DNA of 64,000 nt from Lichenostomus cassidix. Taxonomy: Eukaryota; Chordata; Aves; Passeriformes; Meliphagidae. Where the stretch lies: assembly GCA_008360975.2 (NCBI GenBank), contig CM039202.1, positions 3,358,128 to 3,422,127 of the forward strand, given 5' to 3'. Below, one piece after another: positions 36,230 through 48,374 of the stretch (the stretch's first letter is position 1; each line of letters opens with the position of its first letter). Made by a program: the position numbers and the translations under genes. The notes under the pieces are model-generated. The model was not told where the DNA came from. It did not search any database and saw only the letters and a list, made by a program, of their open reading frames with translations.

Positions 36230-36602
36230 CTGGAGTGAGGTCAGGATTGGCCATGAGGATGATCTGAGGGCTGGAGAACCTCTGGGGCCAGGCTGGGAGA
36301 GCTGGGAATGTCCAGCTGGAGAAGGGAAACTCCAGGGAGAGCTCAGAGCTCCTAAAGGGGCTGCAGGAGAGCTGGAGAGGGACTGGGGACAAGGGCTGGA
36401 GGGACAGGACACAGGGAATGGGGACACACTGGGAAAGGGGAGATTGAAATGGGATTTTGGGCAGGAATGAGGGTGGGGAGGGGCTGGGATGGAATTCCCA
36501 GAGAAGCTGTGGCTGCCCCTGGATCCCTGGAGTGTCCAAGGCCAGGCTGGAGCAGCCTGGGATGGGGAAGGTGTCCCTGCCATGGCAGGGGTGGGACAGG
36601 AT
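36230..36602 (+). mobile_element. CR1 LINE 3' fragment, longest copy
   Basis: About 370 bp, starting in the GGGCTGGAGAACCTCTG region. It passes through TGCAGGAGAGCTGGAGAGGG, ACAGGACACAGGGAATGGGG and AGAAGCTGTGGCTGCCCCTG to GTCCCTGCCATGGCAGGG. The final CAACCCAAACC tail is absent. Confidence 0.88.
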
Positions 36603-36784
36603 TTTCCTCTCTCCATCTCCCTCTCCTTCTCCCCCTTCCCTCCTCCTGCCACACCCAGCATGGATTTCCTCATTCCCAACACTGCGTTCATCCGGATCAA
36701 AATTTTGATGGGATATTGGGTGGAAAACCCCTTGGGAAGAGCCCCAGGTGGGAAGGGTGGTGATTCCAGCCCTTTCCTGGAATT

Positions 36785-37189
36785 CTGGTCAGGAATAACA
36801 GGATCACAGTCACTGAAATAACTCCCACTGGTGTGGTCAGAAGGAATAAAAATTTGGAATAATGGGTGTGGCTCTGATAGTACACTGAAATAACTCCCAT
36901 TTGTGGGGTGACAAGAAATAAAAATCTGGAATAACAGGAGCGGCTCTGACACAGTCACTGAAATAACTCCCATTTGTGGGGTCGCCTTTGTCTCAGATAA
37001 ATAAATAAAAATTTGCAATAATGGGAGTGGCTCTGACAAATAACTCCCATTTATGGGGTCACCTCTCCCCTTGTCTCGGATAAAGGAGTAAAAATTTGGA
37101 ATAACGGGAGTGGCTCTGACCGAGTCACTGAAATAATTCCCATTTCTGTTCTCACCTCTCCCCTTGTCTCAGATAAAGGAATAAAAATC
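36785..37189 (+). repeat. ~75-bp minisatellite, five units
   Basis: Units carry GTGGCTCTGACxxAGTCACT, GAAATAACTCCCATTTxTGG, GGTCACCTCTCCCCTTGTCT and AATAAAAATTTGGAATAA. Some lack the middle portion. Confidence 0.9.
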
Positions 37190-37797
37190 CCTTCTCCTGA
37201 TGAATTCCCTTTTTCCAATTTGCTGTCACTCAGTCAATCTCAATCCCTCCCGCGGCGCAGACATGAAATCCGCCTGACCAAACAGAAATGCAAAGAGAGG
37301 ATGGCCCAAAGGACAGGGAAAAAATAAAAAAAAACAGGGAGAAATGGAAGAAAATGAACCTCTAATGCCCAGAGTCTGTTCAGTGGTTTTATATTTCTTT
37401 AATGATCGCCTGGTTTTGATTTTATTCACGGAAATAAAAGGGCCGTGGGGCAAATGGAGCACGGAATGCCTCTGCATGCATCCATCAGCAGCAATTCCTC
37501 CTTGCTCCGTGGACTCCAGCCTCGCATCCAACAGCGAGAGATGAACTCACTGCATTGATTAGGATCAATTAGGAAACCCTTTTTTTACCTAAATAGAGGA
37601 TTCTTATTCACCGCGGGTTTTTATCGTCTCCAAAGTCCTTATTTAAAACTCAGAACGGAGGAACTTTGACCCAGGAGAATCTGGGATGTATTTCTGAAGA
37701 ATCGAAGGGAGAAAACAAAGGAAGATGAATTAATAAATGGAATAATGGAGGGATTTATCATCGGTGTTTGCTCCTTTCCATGCGATTTCCAGCTATA
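37190..37797. other. Unique A+T-rich segment
   Basis: Unique sequence with words such as ATTGATTAGGATCAATTAGG (37553). It could be conserved non-coding DNA. Nothing coding seen. Confidence 0.4.
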
Positions 37798-37912
37798 TGG
37801 TGTGGCTGCCTGGATCCCTGGAAGTGTCCAAGGCCAGGTTGGAGCAGCCTGGATCTATGGAAGGTGGGATTTAAGGTCTTTTCCCACCCAAAAAATCCCA
37901 TAATTCCACGAT
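37798..37912 (+). mobile_element. CR1 LINE 3' fragment
   Basis: TGTGGCTGCCTGGATCCCTG, AAGTGTCCAAGGCCAGGTTG and GGATTTAAGGTCTTTTCCCA, with an internal deletion. Confidence 0.85.
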
Positions 37913-38869
37913 ATTTATACCAATCCTGATTTAAAAGATCGATTTTTGAGTTATAACAACAATTCCAACTGCTCCTTTCTCCACCCCCAGGAATCAGGAG
38001 GGACCTGCCTGCCTGTGAAGAGGGAAGAAAAAATGCTGGAGCCTCTGAAATAAAATTTAATTCATCTTTTTTGCTTCTTTAGGCCAGCTTGGAGTTTGTT
38101 TAGCCTGCCCTGCTATCTGAGAAATCATTATTAGGCCAATAATTTCTGATTAAGGTGTTCTGGGGAAAAAGCGCCAATTAGAACTGAGCAGGACTTTGGT
38201 GTTTGAGTCCATTACCTGGAAATGAGTTATTGGGAACAAGGAGTTCAATTGATAACAGCCAAAAAAATCAATAGGTGACATTGTTGGGATTAATTCCAAG
38301 CCCATCATGGATTTCCCTCCCCGCTGGGGTTTCCAAACTTTTTCAGGCTCTGCGTTAGATTTAAATTTAAGTTTCTCGGAGCCAAATTTGCGACTGAAGT
38401 CAAGCGAAACTCCCAGCAAAGCTTTATTTTCGCTCAGAGTTTGCTCATAACCCCGAAATTGCAGCCGTCGGGGACAAATGAGGAGAGCTATAAAAACACG
38501 CCGGACCTTCTTGAGCGGAAATTGCCGGAAATTTTCTGGATGCAGCACATTAATGAACGGAATGGTAATTGGGTTTAATCTCTGGGTTATGGCGCGTGGC
38601 GAGGATGGGGATGTTGTTGTCAGGCTGCTCAAGGAGACTCCTTCAATCAGAGAGATTTCATCTCAAAGCAAAGGAAAAAGGGAATATTATCCTCGATTTC
38701 CCACCGGGGTTGAGGAGGGAAAGGTTTTGCTGTGGAAGGTTAAAATTTGGAGATTCCGGGAGATGACTGGGGAGGATTAGTAGGATTGTTGGGAATGGGG
38801 AGAAAAGGGGGATCAGGTGGGACCTTCTGGCTGGTGCTGGGTGGGATTTGGGATCTGATCCAAGGGAAC
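37913..38869. other. Unique segment, possible conserved element at 38050-38160
   Basis: 38060-38160 contains TTTAGCCTGCCCTGCTATCT and ATTATTAGGCCAATAATTTC, unique and A+T-rich. 38400-38560 keeps several CpGs. No exon recognised. Confidence 0.4.
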
Positions 38870-39090
38870 AGGGACAGGAGGAGAGGGAATGGCGTCAAGT
38901 TGTGCCAGGGGAGGGTCTGGGTGGACATCAGCGGGAATTTCCTCATGGAAAGGGTGGTCAAGCCTTGGAGCTGCCCAAGGAGGTTTGGAGTCGCCATCCC
39001 TGGAGGTGACCAAGATGGGACAAGGTGGACATTTGGCACAACTTGGCCTCAATGACCTTGGAGAGCTTTTCCACCCTCAGGAATTCTGGG
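38870..39090 (+). mobile_element. CR1 LINE 3' fragment, variant subfamily
   Basis: AAGTTGTGCCAGGGGAGG, GGAATTTCCTCATGGAAAGG, GGTCAAGCCTTGGAGCTGCC and the final CTCAATGACCTTGGAGAGCT, TTTCCACCC. Confidence 0.84.
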
Positions 39091-39827
39091 GTTTCCCACA
39101 CGCCAATGGCAAAAAAAGCATGGTGGGCCTGGGTTGCTCCAATCTGATGGAGGAAGGACCAGGATGAAGTTTTCCAGCTAATATTTTTGTGTAAGTTATG
39201 GAGGGAATGGGGAGAGAAGGCAGGAAGTTGTGCCAGGATGGATTCCCTGGCTGGTCAGAGAGCAGGAGAAATTATTTAATTGCAGCTAAATGGACAGAAT
39301 TTCTACTTAAATCTAAATTCTACTCAAACATGTGAAGGAAAAGAAGATTTTCAGGCTTGCTGAACTTTTTCCGACACCCTGAGCTCTTCTCTGCCCTCCC
39401 TTCCTGACTCCTCACCCAATATCCCCTAAATTTTGGTAGCCTGGAGAAAGCTGGACCTCCTTGAAGAGTCCTTTTTCGGGGTTTCCATGTGAGCAGAGCA
39501 GATCCCTGAGGATTTCTGTAAAAAGTGCTGCTGACTCCAACCTTCTGCTGGCAACCCATCCAGGTGATGGGTTTTCCATTTCCTGCTCCTCTCTTCTGCT
39601 GAGCCAGCGTTTCCTGGCTCTCTGTCCACCCCAAGCCATGATCTGCATCTCCCTGCCCATCCATTAATTTCTGTTTTAATCAAGGGATCGCGGTTTTCTC
39701 GTGAGGCAATCCGTCATTCCGGGCTCTCCGCGATCCATCTGTCCATCCATCATTCCTGACTCCTCGTTCCTCGGGGAAAGGCGGCTGTGGAGGGAAGGGA
39801 GGAGCTGTGCCAGCACTGAGTCACAAA
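39091..39827. other. Unique intron segment
   Basis: No repeat or gene recognised. Confidence 0.5.
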
Positions 39828-39925
39828 ATCGTGGAATTTTGGGGTTGGAAAGGCCTTAAAGCTCATCCAGTGCCACCCCTGGGCATCTCCCACTGTCCCA
39901 GGGCTCTCCACACCCCATCCAGCCT
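39828..39925 (-). mobile_element. CR1 LINE 3' fragment beside a purine array
   Basis: AATCGTGGAATTTTGGGGTT, GGCCTTAAAGCTCATCCAGT and CACCCCATCCAGCCTGG. It is cut at the CCAGCCTGG word, where the GGAAA array starts. Confidence 0.84.
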
Positions 39926-40089
39926 GGAGGAAGGAAAGGAAAGGAAAGGAAAGGAAAGGAAAGGAAAGGAAAGGAAAGGAAAGGAAAGGAAAGGAAAGGA
40001 AAGGAAAGGAAAGGAAAGGAAAGGAAAGGAAAGGAAAGGAAAGGAAAGGAAAGGAAAGGAAAGGAGGAGAGAGAGAGAGAGAGAAAGAG

Positions 40090-40128
<39 letters not shown>

Positions 40129-40130
40129 CA
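39926..40130 (+). repeat. (GGAAA)n then (GA)n and (GAAA)n
   Basis: About 27 GGAAA units run from 39930 to 40062. They are followed by a GA stretch and about ten GAAA units. All-purine for 200 bp. Confidence 0.95.
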
Positions 40131-40547
40131 GCAGGAAAAGGTCAGAATTCCCAGCCCTGAACATCCTCCTGACAGAATTGCTCCTTCTCCTTGTCCCTGC
40201 CATGCACTCAATGCCATCTCCAGCATTTTGCAGGTGTTTAATTACTTTTCTTAGTGTAATTTATGTAAATTAATGCTTTTTCCATGGATAAGAGAGCAGG
40301 AGAGAGCCTCACACCAAGGACACATTCCCAGAAAGGCTCCTGGTCCCTCTCCTGGTGCTGAAGATGCTCCAGGTTTCCCAAACTCCTTAAAAATATCCTT
40401 TTATTCCCTCTCTCTGCTGCAGACACTGAAAAAGGAGCTGGTTTGGTGCCCATTTTCCTGATCTCTAGATCTCAAATCTATTTATAAATTTATATTTTCA
40501 TATCAAGGTGGCTTTGCTGAGGAGGTTGAGCATCCCTGGGAGATGTT
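40131..40547. other. Unique intron segment
   Basis: Nothing recognised beyond A+T-rich sequence at 40460-40505. Confidence 0.5.
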
Positions 40548-40690
40548 TCATGGAATCCTGGAATGGTTTGGGTGGGAAGGGACCTTAAATCCCATCCAGT
40601 GCCATGGTCAGGGACAGCTTCCATCACCCCAGAGTGCTGCCAGCCCCATCCAGCCCAGCCTTGGAACAGCCCATTCCAAACAGGATCATC
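40548..40690 (-). mobile_element. CR1 LINE 3' fragment
   Basis: Plus strand shows GAATGGTTTGGGTGGGAAGG, GACCTTAAATCCCATCCAGT, then CCCCATCCAGCCCAGCCTTG. Confidence 0.85.
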
Positions 40691-40911
40691 CGTCAGGTCT
40701 CAAATGGTGCATCTCTAATTAATTAAGCATGGTGGAGCTAATTAAATGGGAAGCAGTGCCCGGAGTTAATGACGTCACATCTGTCCCTTGTCAGCCCCGT
40801 GCTGGTTTGGGGGAAACCACAAAGTGCTGCATGAATATAAATTTATATCAATTTATATAAAGTTATAGAAATAAATCCTTGACTAGGGTTAAGGAGAGAG
40901 CGATGCTGCCA

Positions 40912-41130
40912 AATCATGGAATCAGTGAGGATGGAAAAGATCTCCAGGATCACTGAGTCCAAGCTGTGCCCAATGCCACCTTGTCCCCAGCCCAGAGCAC
41001 TGAGTGTCACCTCCAGGAGTTCCTTGGACACCTCCGGGGATGGGAAATCCAAACTTCCCTGGGCAGCTTCTTCCAGTGTTTAACAACCCTTTTCCACGGA
41101 GAAATTCCTCCTGGTGTCCACGGGAGGAGA
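40912..41130 (-). mobile_element. CR1 LINE 3' fragment, older subfamily
   Basis: Plus strand reads TGGAATCAGTGAGGATGGAA, AGATCTCCAGGATCACTGAG, CCTTGGACACCTCCGGGGAT and TTTAACAACCCTTTTCCACG. This resembles an older CR1 family than the other copies. Confidence 0.85.
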
Positions 41131-41139
41131 GAGAGGTCA

Positions 41140-41945
41140 ACTGTGTGGTGGAATCATGAGGCAGAATTGTGTTGGGTGATTTTGAGGTGGAATTGTGAGG
41201 CAGAACTGTTCGGTGGAATTTTGAGGCAGAATTTTGAGGTGGAATTGTGTGGTGGGGTTGTGAGGTGGAATTGTGTGATGGAATTGTGAGGTGGAATTGT
41301 GTGATGGAATTGTGAGGTGGAATTGTGTGGGTCAATTGTGAGGTGGAATCACCTGAATTAATTGTGAGGCGGAACTGTGTGGTGGAATTTTGATGTGGAA
41401 TTTTGAGGTGTAATTCCGTGGTGCCATTGTGAGGTGGAATTCTGTGGTGCAATTGTGAGGTGGAATTCTGTGATTCTGGAATTCTGTGATGGATTCTGTG
41501 ATGGAATTGTGAGGCAGAACTGTCTGGTGGAATTTTCAGGTGGAATTTTGAGGTCTAATTTCCAGGTGGAGTTCTGTGGTGCAATTATGAGGTGGAATTT
41601 TGTGGTGGGATTTCGAGGTGGAATTCTGAGGTGGAATTGTGTGGTGGAATCATCTGGATTAATTGTGAGGTGGAATTGTGAAGTGGAACCATTTTGGCAG
41701 AATTGTGAGGCGGAATTTTGAAGTGGAATTTCCTGGAGGATTTGTGTGGTGCAATTGTGAGGATGAATTGTGAGGTGGAATTGTGAGGTGGAACCATTCT
41801 GGCAGAATTTTGAGGTGGAATTTCCAGGTGGAATTGTGTGGTGCAATTGTGAGGTGGGATTGTGTGGCTGAATTCCCTGGATGAATTGTATGGGGAAATT
41901 CCTTGGATGAATTTTATGAGGCAATTCTCTTGATGAATTTTGCTC
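41140..41945 (+). repeat. ~12/24-bp minisatellite (GAGGTGGAATTGTGTGGTGGAATT)
   Basis: Roughly 60 short units of GGTGGAATTxTG variants run over 800 bp. It starts at the edge of the CR1 copy ending at 41130. Both strands show frames with N-S-T-S-Q repeats, not proteins. Confidence 0.93.
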
Positions 41946-42104
41946 TGCTCCTTTGACAAATGTCCCTCTGACAAACCAGGGGAGATTGATAAACAGGAGG
42001 TCAGAAAACAAATCCATCCAATCCATTGATCCCTCCCAGCACAGAGGCCCCTTCTTCCTGCCTGGAATGTCAGCAGGATTTTCCCTCAGCATCGTGAAGA
42101 CTGA

Positions 42105-42860
42105 AATAGGAATTCATGGAATCCATAATTCCATGATTCCATGGCCTGGTACCAATCTCACTGTTCAGGAACCTTCCACACCATTCCAGGATTCCATGAT
42201 TCCTTCATCTGCTACCAATCTCTCAGTTCAGGAACCTTCCAAACCATTCCATGATTCCATGATTCTGTGATTCCATGGCCTGGTACCAATCTGCTAAAGA
42301 ACCTTCTAAACCATTCCATGATTCCAGGATTCCAGCATTCCATAATTCCATGACCTGGTACCAATCTCTCTGCTAAAGAACCTTCCACACCATTCCACGA
42401 TTCCACGATTCCAGCATTCCAGCATTCCATGATTCCCTGATCTGCTACCAATCTCTTTGTTCAAGAACCTTCCAAACCATTCCATGATTCCATGGCCTGA
42501 TACCAATCTCTCTGCTAAAGAACCTTCCAAACAATTCCATGATTCCAGGATTCCAGCATTCCACGATTCCATGGCCTGGTACCAATCATCTCTGTTCAGG
42601 AACCTTCCAAACCATTCCAAGATTCCATGATTCCATGGCCTGATACCAGTCTCTCTGCTAAAGAACCTTCCACACCATTCCATGATGCCATGATTCCAGA
42701 ATTCCATGATTCCATGGCCTGGTACCAATCTCTGTTCAGGAACCTTCCAAACCATTCCACAATTCCATGATTCCATGATTCCATGATTCCATGATTCCAT
42801 GACCTGATTCCAGTCTCTCTGCTAAAGAACCTTCCAAACCATTCCATGATTCCCACTAGA
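42105..42860 (-). repeat. ~90-bp array derived from a CR1 3' tail
   Basis: About nine units combine AACCTTCCAAACCATTCC, ATGATTCCATGATTCC runs and GGCCTGGTACCAATCTCTCT, GCTAAAG. The first two parts match the CR1 terminal tail and its short repeat; the rest is local. Strand is uncertain because the tail reads forward on plus while longer open frames lie on minus. Confidence 0.85.
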
Positions 42861-44514
42861 GCTTCACTTGCTGTTTCCTCTCCCAATCCCAACCATTTCA
42901 CACCCAGGACAAAAAATTCTCTCATTCCTGGCACTTTTCCCTCTATTATGCAGCCGTTGTGCTGCTCTGGAAGGGGCTGGGAGCTCCTTGGCCTGGTGGG
43001 AATTCCAGGATGGGAATTCCTGTGCCTGGAGAACCAGCAGTGACACTCCCTGGGCTCATCCCACCTGCTTTTCCACCTTTCTGGGGACAAAGACAGAACT
43101 GATTTATATTAACCACCTGCAGCCTATTCAGGAGGAGAAAATCGTGGGTGATGATGATGAATCTCACGAGGAAAAACATCAAACACACATAAGGTTTTCC
43201 AGTTAAAATGTGGCTGCTCCAAAGCGTCAGAAGGGAGGGAATCACTCTATGTGGGCTAGAAAAATTGCAATATTTGAGAAATCTGAAAAAAAATCCATTT
43301 TTGCACCCAGGGTGATCAAGCACAGATTGGTTCTGATGATAAGAACGAGTTCAGGTGATAAGAGCTGGGTGGCAGAGGGATTTTAAAACATCATGGACCA
43401 TCCATTAAGCCATTTTTTAATTTCAGGGATAGAATTTATCCACGGTTTTGATCAGAGGGAGGTGGAATGGATCCAAAGCAATCACCCAGATTGATGTCAC
43501 CCTTTCTGCACCAGGTCAAAACATCTAAAAAAAAGTCATATTTTTAATTTGAATGCCTCGAATTTGCTCTTTAGTCCCAGGTCAAATATCCTCTCAATCC
43601 ATGCAAACAATTTTGCTGCATAAACCACTTCAGTGTTCCTCTTGGAAAGGGAACATAGGCTCTGGATTAGGCATAAAAATAAAGAATTTGGTGTTCTTTA
43701 TTACATCTCTGCAGCAAAAGCTGAAGTTATTGGGAGCAGCTCCAAAAAGCTGGATTTCTCCCTTGACTGGGCTGTATTCAATGTCAAGACTCAAGCGGAG
43801 CTTAGATAATTTTAAAATATTGTATGAATAAAACGTGCAAGTGGCTTTCTCTCCGAGCTGTCACTTTGCCAGTCTCAGCTGGAGAGCGAGGCAATGATTT
43901 TCCCAGATTTTCTGCCTTTGGAGTGGAACAAAAGACGTCACATGGAGGCTGAAGAAGGAAATTTTTTTTTTTTTTTGTCTTCTTTTCGTGCCCTTGAAGG
44001 CGAGAAATAAAGAATTGGGTCTGAGAGAGGAGGGGGAACCTGGATGTCTGCAAGCAGCTGAACTGCCCTTCCTCAAAACCCTCATGCACCTCTTTCCCCA
44101 CAAAAAGTTGGGATTTTTAGCTCATGCTGCTGTGCGCAATTCAGGATGATTTCCAGCCCTTTCCCTCTGGCAGTTTCTTTGGGAAAAAAAGCAACTTTTA
44201 TTTTTCATTCTGTGGTGTGACCCGAAAGCTTCTCCTGACTCTCCTCCCGTGGCTACAGGAAGCCCAGGAATCACCTTTTGTTCTAGGAACAGTCTTTTAA
44301 CTGGAAAATAAACTAAATTTTCCAAGGGAAATGGTGCCCTGGTGTTGAGGGAAGTGCAGCAGGAAAAATGAATTTTTCCCATGAGGAAACAGAGAGCCCA
44401 CAATGCCTTTCCCCTCATTTTTATCCCAATGCCCCATCTCCCTGGAAGAAAAAAATTCTCTTTTTCCAGCTATTTTCCCCATTTTTCCCACTGAATCCTG
44501 GTCTTCTTCCATGC
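42861..44514. other. Unique intron segment
   Basis: Mostly unique. Poly-T at 43965. No gene recognised; see the rejected exon 2 candidate at 42954. Confidence 0.5.
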
Positions 44515-44625
44515 AGATTTCCATCCCTGGAAGTGCCCAAGGCCAGGCTGGATGGATCTTGGTCTGGTGGAAGATGTTCCTACTGTGGTTGGACTGGATG
44601 ACCTTAAGGTCCCTCCCATCCCAGA
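44515..44625 (+). mobile_element. CR1 LINE 3' fragment leading into a pentamer array
   Basis: CATCCCTGGAAGTGCCCAAG, CTTGGTCTGGTGGAAGATGT and GACCTTAAGGTCCCTCCC are typical. Where the CAACCCAAACC tail should stand, the pentamer array begins. Confidence 0.85.
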
Positions 44626-45165
44626 TCAACCCAACCCATCCCAACCCAATCCAATCCAATCCAACTCAACTCAACTCAACCCAATCCAATCCAATCCAAT
44701 CCAATCCAATCCAACCCAATCCAACTCAACTCAACCCAATCCAACTCAACCCAGTCCAATTCAATCCAATCCAACTCAACTCAACCCAATCCAATCCAAC
44801 TCAACTCAACTCAACTCAACTCAACCCAATCCAATCCAATCCAACTCAACTCAACCCAATCCAACTCAACCCAGTCCAATTCAATCCAATCCAATCCAAT
44901 TCAACCCAATCCATCCAAACTCATCCCAACCAAACCCAATCCAACTCAATCCAATCCAATCCAACTCAATCCAATCCAATCCAACTCAATCCAATCCAAC
45001 CCAACCCAACCCAACCCAATTCAATCCAATCCAACTCAATCCAATCCAACCCAATCCAACCCACCCAAACTCATCCCAACCCAACCAAATCCAACCCAAT
45101 TCAACCCATCCCATCCCATCCCAACCCAACCCATCTCAACCTAACTCATCCCAACCCAACCCATT
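44626..45165 (+). repeat. (CCAAT/CCAAC)n pentanucleotide array, ~540 bp
   Basis: About 105 units mix CCAAT, TCAAC and CCAAC, with occasional CATCC. Open reading frames here (S-N-P-T-Q) are an artefact of the pentamer, whose three-frame cycle is 15 bp. Confidence 0.95.
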
Positions 45166-46671
45166 CCACAATTCCAGGACATTCCAGCGCTGGGATTTAC
45201 AAGCACCTTCCAGAGGGAAACATCATCAATTAATTCCCCGTTAATTTGCATTCTCCCCCTCTAATCAACCCTCCGTAAACACCAACCCTCAGAAAATAAT
45301 CACCGAGGTTGGCGGGAGGAGGGAAGGGCAATTAAGACGCTTCCCTTTCTCCTATGCAAATCTTCCCGCTAATTATATTTTATCAATATCGAGATGCCGA
45401 CACTCCAGCTCTTGTTTTCCCTCATCCCAGCCGTGGTTAAAATCAAATTGCAAATGAAGCAGCTCAATATTTGTCTGATTCACTTAAACCTCTGACTTTT
45501 CATCGTTTTCACTCCAGTCATACCAGAACTTGGTGTGTTCCTTCTCCCTTTTTTCCCTGCAACCCCTCCAGTTATACCAGAACTGGATGAGTTCTTTTTC
45601 CCTTTTTTTCCCTGTTTTTGAGGTATTTTGCCATGATTGTTCCATAGGTGACACTGACACCTCGTTATGATAAATTGGCTGGGTCATTATCATCAGGAGA
45701 CGGTTGGGTTGCCTTGTATTTATAAAAAGGTGCTTTTCATTGCAGAATGGGGGGAAATGGGAAAAAACCCACGATTTTTTTTGTTTTAAACAGACTGATC
45801 TCGCAGCTTTTCTGTCGGAATTGCCAGAGAACAATGTTTTATTTTTCCCTTTTCATTCCGGAGAGAGGCTTTGAAAGGGGCTAATCAAACACAAATTGGA
45901 GCCTTGAGCTTGGAGCTCTCCGCAGACGAGCGAGACTTTGAAGTTGAAGGGTAGATAATCTCCCAGATTGGCTCTTCCAGGCATCAGCATCCCACAATAC
46001 CTGCTCTGGCTGTTATTTTTACTGAAAATTGTGTCAGGACCACATCCACCTGGCTGCGTGGTCCCAAAAATCTTGATTTCTTTCAGTGTATAAACTTCTG
46101 GCTTTACCTCAGTCGGGTCAAACCTCGATTGTGCCTCCAACATTGTTTATTTTTGGGGTTTGTTTTGTTGCTCGGGTGCAGCAGCAGAGCGGAAAAATCC
46201 TGGGGAAAAGCGACCTAAATGCGTGTCAGGCTGAATTTAGGAGCTTTTGCTCCAGATCTGTTGTGATGGAAATGCCAAATTCCATCAGCATCGTTTACTT
46301 CAGGTGGCTCCTGCGAATCCTCCCGCTGCCTTGTCCATCTGTTGATGCTGATGTTTTTCATCCTCCGTTTGGGGTTTTTTTGGTTTTTTGGGTTTTTTTT
46401 TTAAGGAGAAATGAGGATAATCTTCACCACCATGGACAAGTTGGAAAATATTCCCCTGTGTTGTGGAGCTTATCAAAAAAACTGATTGGTTGGATGAGTT
46501 GGGTTTGGGGTTTTGGTTTTTTTTTTTTCTCCCAGAAGAAATAAAATAATTGAGAAGAGAAAATATTTCTCGGTTCAGGGGAAACTGTTTAAATCCGTAA
46601 TTACCACTGGGAGGGAGTTGGTTTTTGGAAGTCTGATGAGGGTATGGAATTACTGGTGGCAGGAGGATCAC
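45166..46671. other. Unique segment with a candidate conserved element
   Basis: 45235-45480 is unique and A+T-rich. It contains an octamer ATGCAAAT at 45354, TTAATTTGCAT and CAAATTGCAAATGA words. T-runs occur near 46370 and 46520. No gene recognised. Confidence 0.45.
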
Positions 46672-47140
46672 AAATAGGATGTAAAATAGGATCATAAATA
46701 GGGTCAAAAATAGGATCTAAAATAGGAGCTAGAATAGGATCTAAAATAGGGTCTAAAATAGGGCCTAGAATAGGATCATAAATGGGGTCTAAAATAGGAA
46801 CTAGAATAGGATCACAGATAGGATCATAAATAGGATGTAAAATAGGATCATAAATAGGATCTAGAATAGGATCATAAATAGGATGTAAAATAGGATCACA
46901 AATGGGATCTAAAATAGGATCATAAATAGTGTCAAAAATAGGATATAAAACAGGATCATAAATAGGGTCTAAAATAGGATCTAAAATAGGAACTAGAATA
47001 GGATCACAAATAGGATCATAAATAGGATCACAAATGGGATGTAAAACAGGATCACAAATAGGATCTAAAATAGAATCATAAATAGGATCTAGAATAGGAT
47101 CAAAAATAGGATCTAGAATAGGATCACAAATAGGATCCAG
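46672..47140 (+). repeat. ~12-bp minisatellite (ATAGGATCTAAA / ATAGGATCATAA)
   Basis: About forty units alternate AGGATCTAAAAT, AGGATCATAAAT and AGAATAGGATCA. On the minus strand this translates as D-P-I-L-D-P-I-Y repeats, open only because 12 is a multiple of 3. Confidence 0.93.
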
Positions 47141-48374
47141 AATCCAAGAGAAAATTCCATCCCCGAGCAGCCCAAAGAGTGCTCCCATTTCCTGAAGACA
47201 TTTTTTGTTATCCACACAAAATTTCCAGCAAGGCGGGGGTTCCTCCCTTCGTTTTTTCCATCGGATTCCACCGGATGTGGCGCAGTTTGGGTGGAAAACC
47301 TGCCTTTTCACTATTCCAGCCGAGCGAGTTCTCCTTCATCTCCAGCAAAGCCTCGGGGAGGCAAAACAGAGATGAAAATAAAAAACCTGGGGAGAACAAA
47401 GGTCGCCATGAGAAACAGGGATTCGGGATGAAAAGCCTCGGGAGAAAAGCACTGGGAAGAGCTGGAGAGGAGAGGAGGAGGTTTGTGCCTGCAGCCTCCT
47501 CCGAGCTGACCTGAAACAAAAATCATCAGCGCTGGGCTGGGGATTTTTTTCTGCTTTTAGATCAAAAGATGAGAATTTGCTGCTGTTTGTGGCGCAGAAT
47601 CGCAAAGGAGGCGAGGTGGAAACATCTGGAAAAGGGATAAAATGCAGGAAAATGGGTGGAGAAGTGTGAGGTTGTCTATTTAATTTGATTATTGCCTTAT
47701 TTATTTTCTGTTGTATTGGGAGGTGCCGGATGGTTTTGGCTTTTCATTGCCTTTTTTATCTAACTTAGGTAATAATGGAAAGCCTTGGAAGGATGGGAGG
47801 AGTTGGAATCACCAGCCCAGAGCAGATTTGGGGTCTCCTTTGGGGTCTGGTGGTGGAGGAGAAGGTAGGGATAGAGAAACTCAACCAGAATGAGATAAAT
47901 CAACTCCCTTGGGAAAGCCTCATCCCTATTTCTTCATGGAAGAAGGATTTTAGGGCCTAAATCCCAAGGTTTTGCATTCCTGAATGGAATTCATTAATTC
48001 ATTAATTTGTGGGTGCCACCATTCCAAACATATTTAAGAACTGGGAAAACACACGTGACAATGAGGAAAACAGAGGAGCTTTTTGTTCTGCTCCAGATGT
48101 TCCAAAGGACAAACCTGGAATGCCAAAGCATTGATCCCGAGGTGGGAATCTCACTCTGTATCCTCAGAGATCCCAGAGGTGTCCATGGTGGAAGAGATTC
48201 CATGCTCTGAGCCAACAGAAAGGTGATCCTGAGATCCCAAAGCCCCTTGGTGACACCTCTGTCCCTTTGGAGGTGAAGCCCTCGGTGGCCTCAGGAAGGT
48301 CCCAGCTCACCCAGAGCCATCCCAGCTCCAGTCCTACAAGGGGGAATGGCTTTGAACTGGAAGAGTTTGGGTTT
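47141..48374. other. Unique intron segment
   Basis: Unique sequence. Some CpGs around 47230-47600. No exon recognised. Confidence 0.5.

Noticed and set aside
36197..37039. 280-codon minus frame
   Set aside because: Covers a CR1 fragment and a minisatellite; no coherent protein.
42954..42995. Possible TGFA exon 2 after CTCTATTATGCAG, with a C-A-A-L-E-like reading
   Set aside because: The reading that resembles TGFA is in the wrong phase for exons 1 and 3, the donor is weak (GTGGGA), and the phase-correct reading shows no TGFA similarity.
44403..45244. Long Asn/Pro/Gln/Ser frames in two plus frames
   Set aside because: Pentamer array read in different frames; not a protein.
46601..47311. 236-codon minus frame of D-P-I repeats
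   Set aside because: 12-bp minisatellite; a multiple of 3 without stops.
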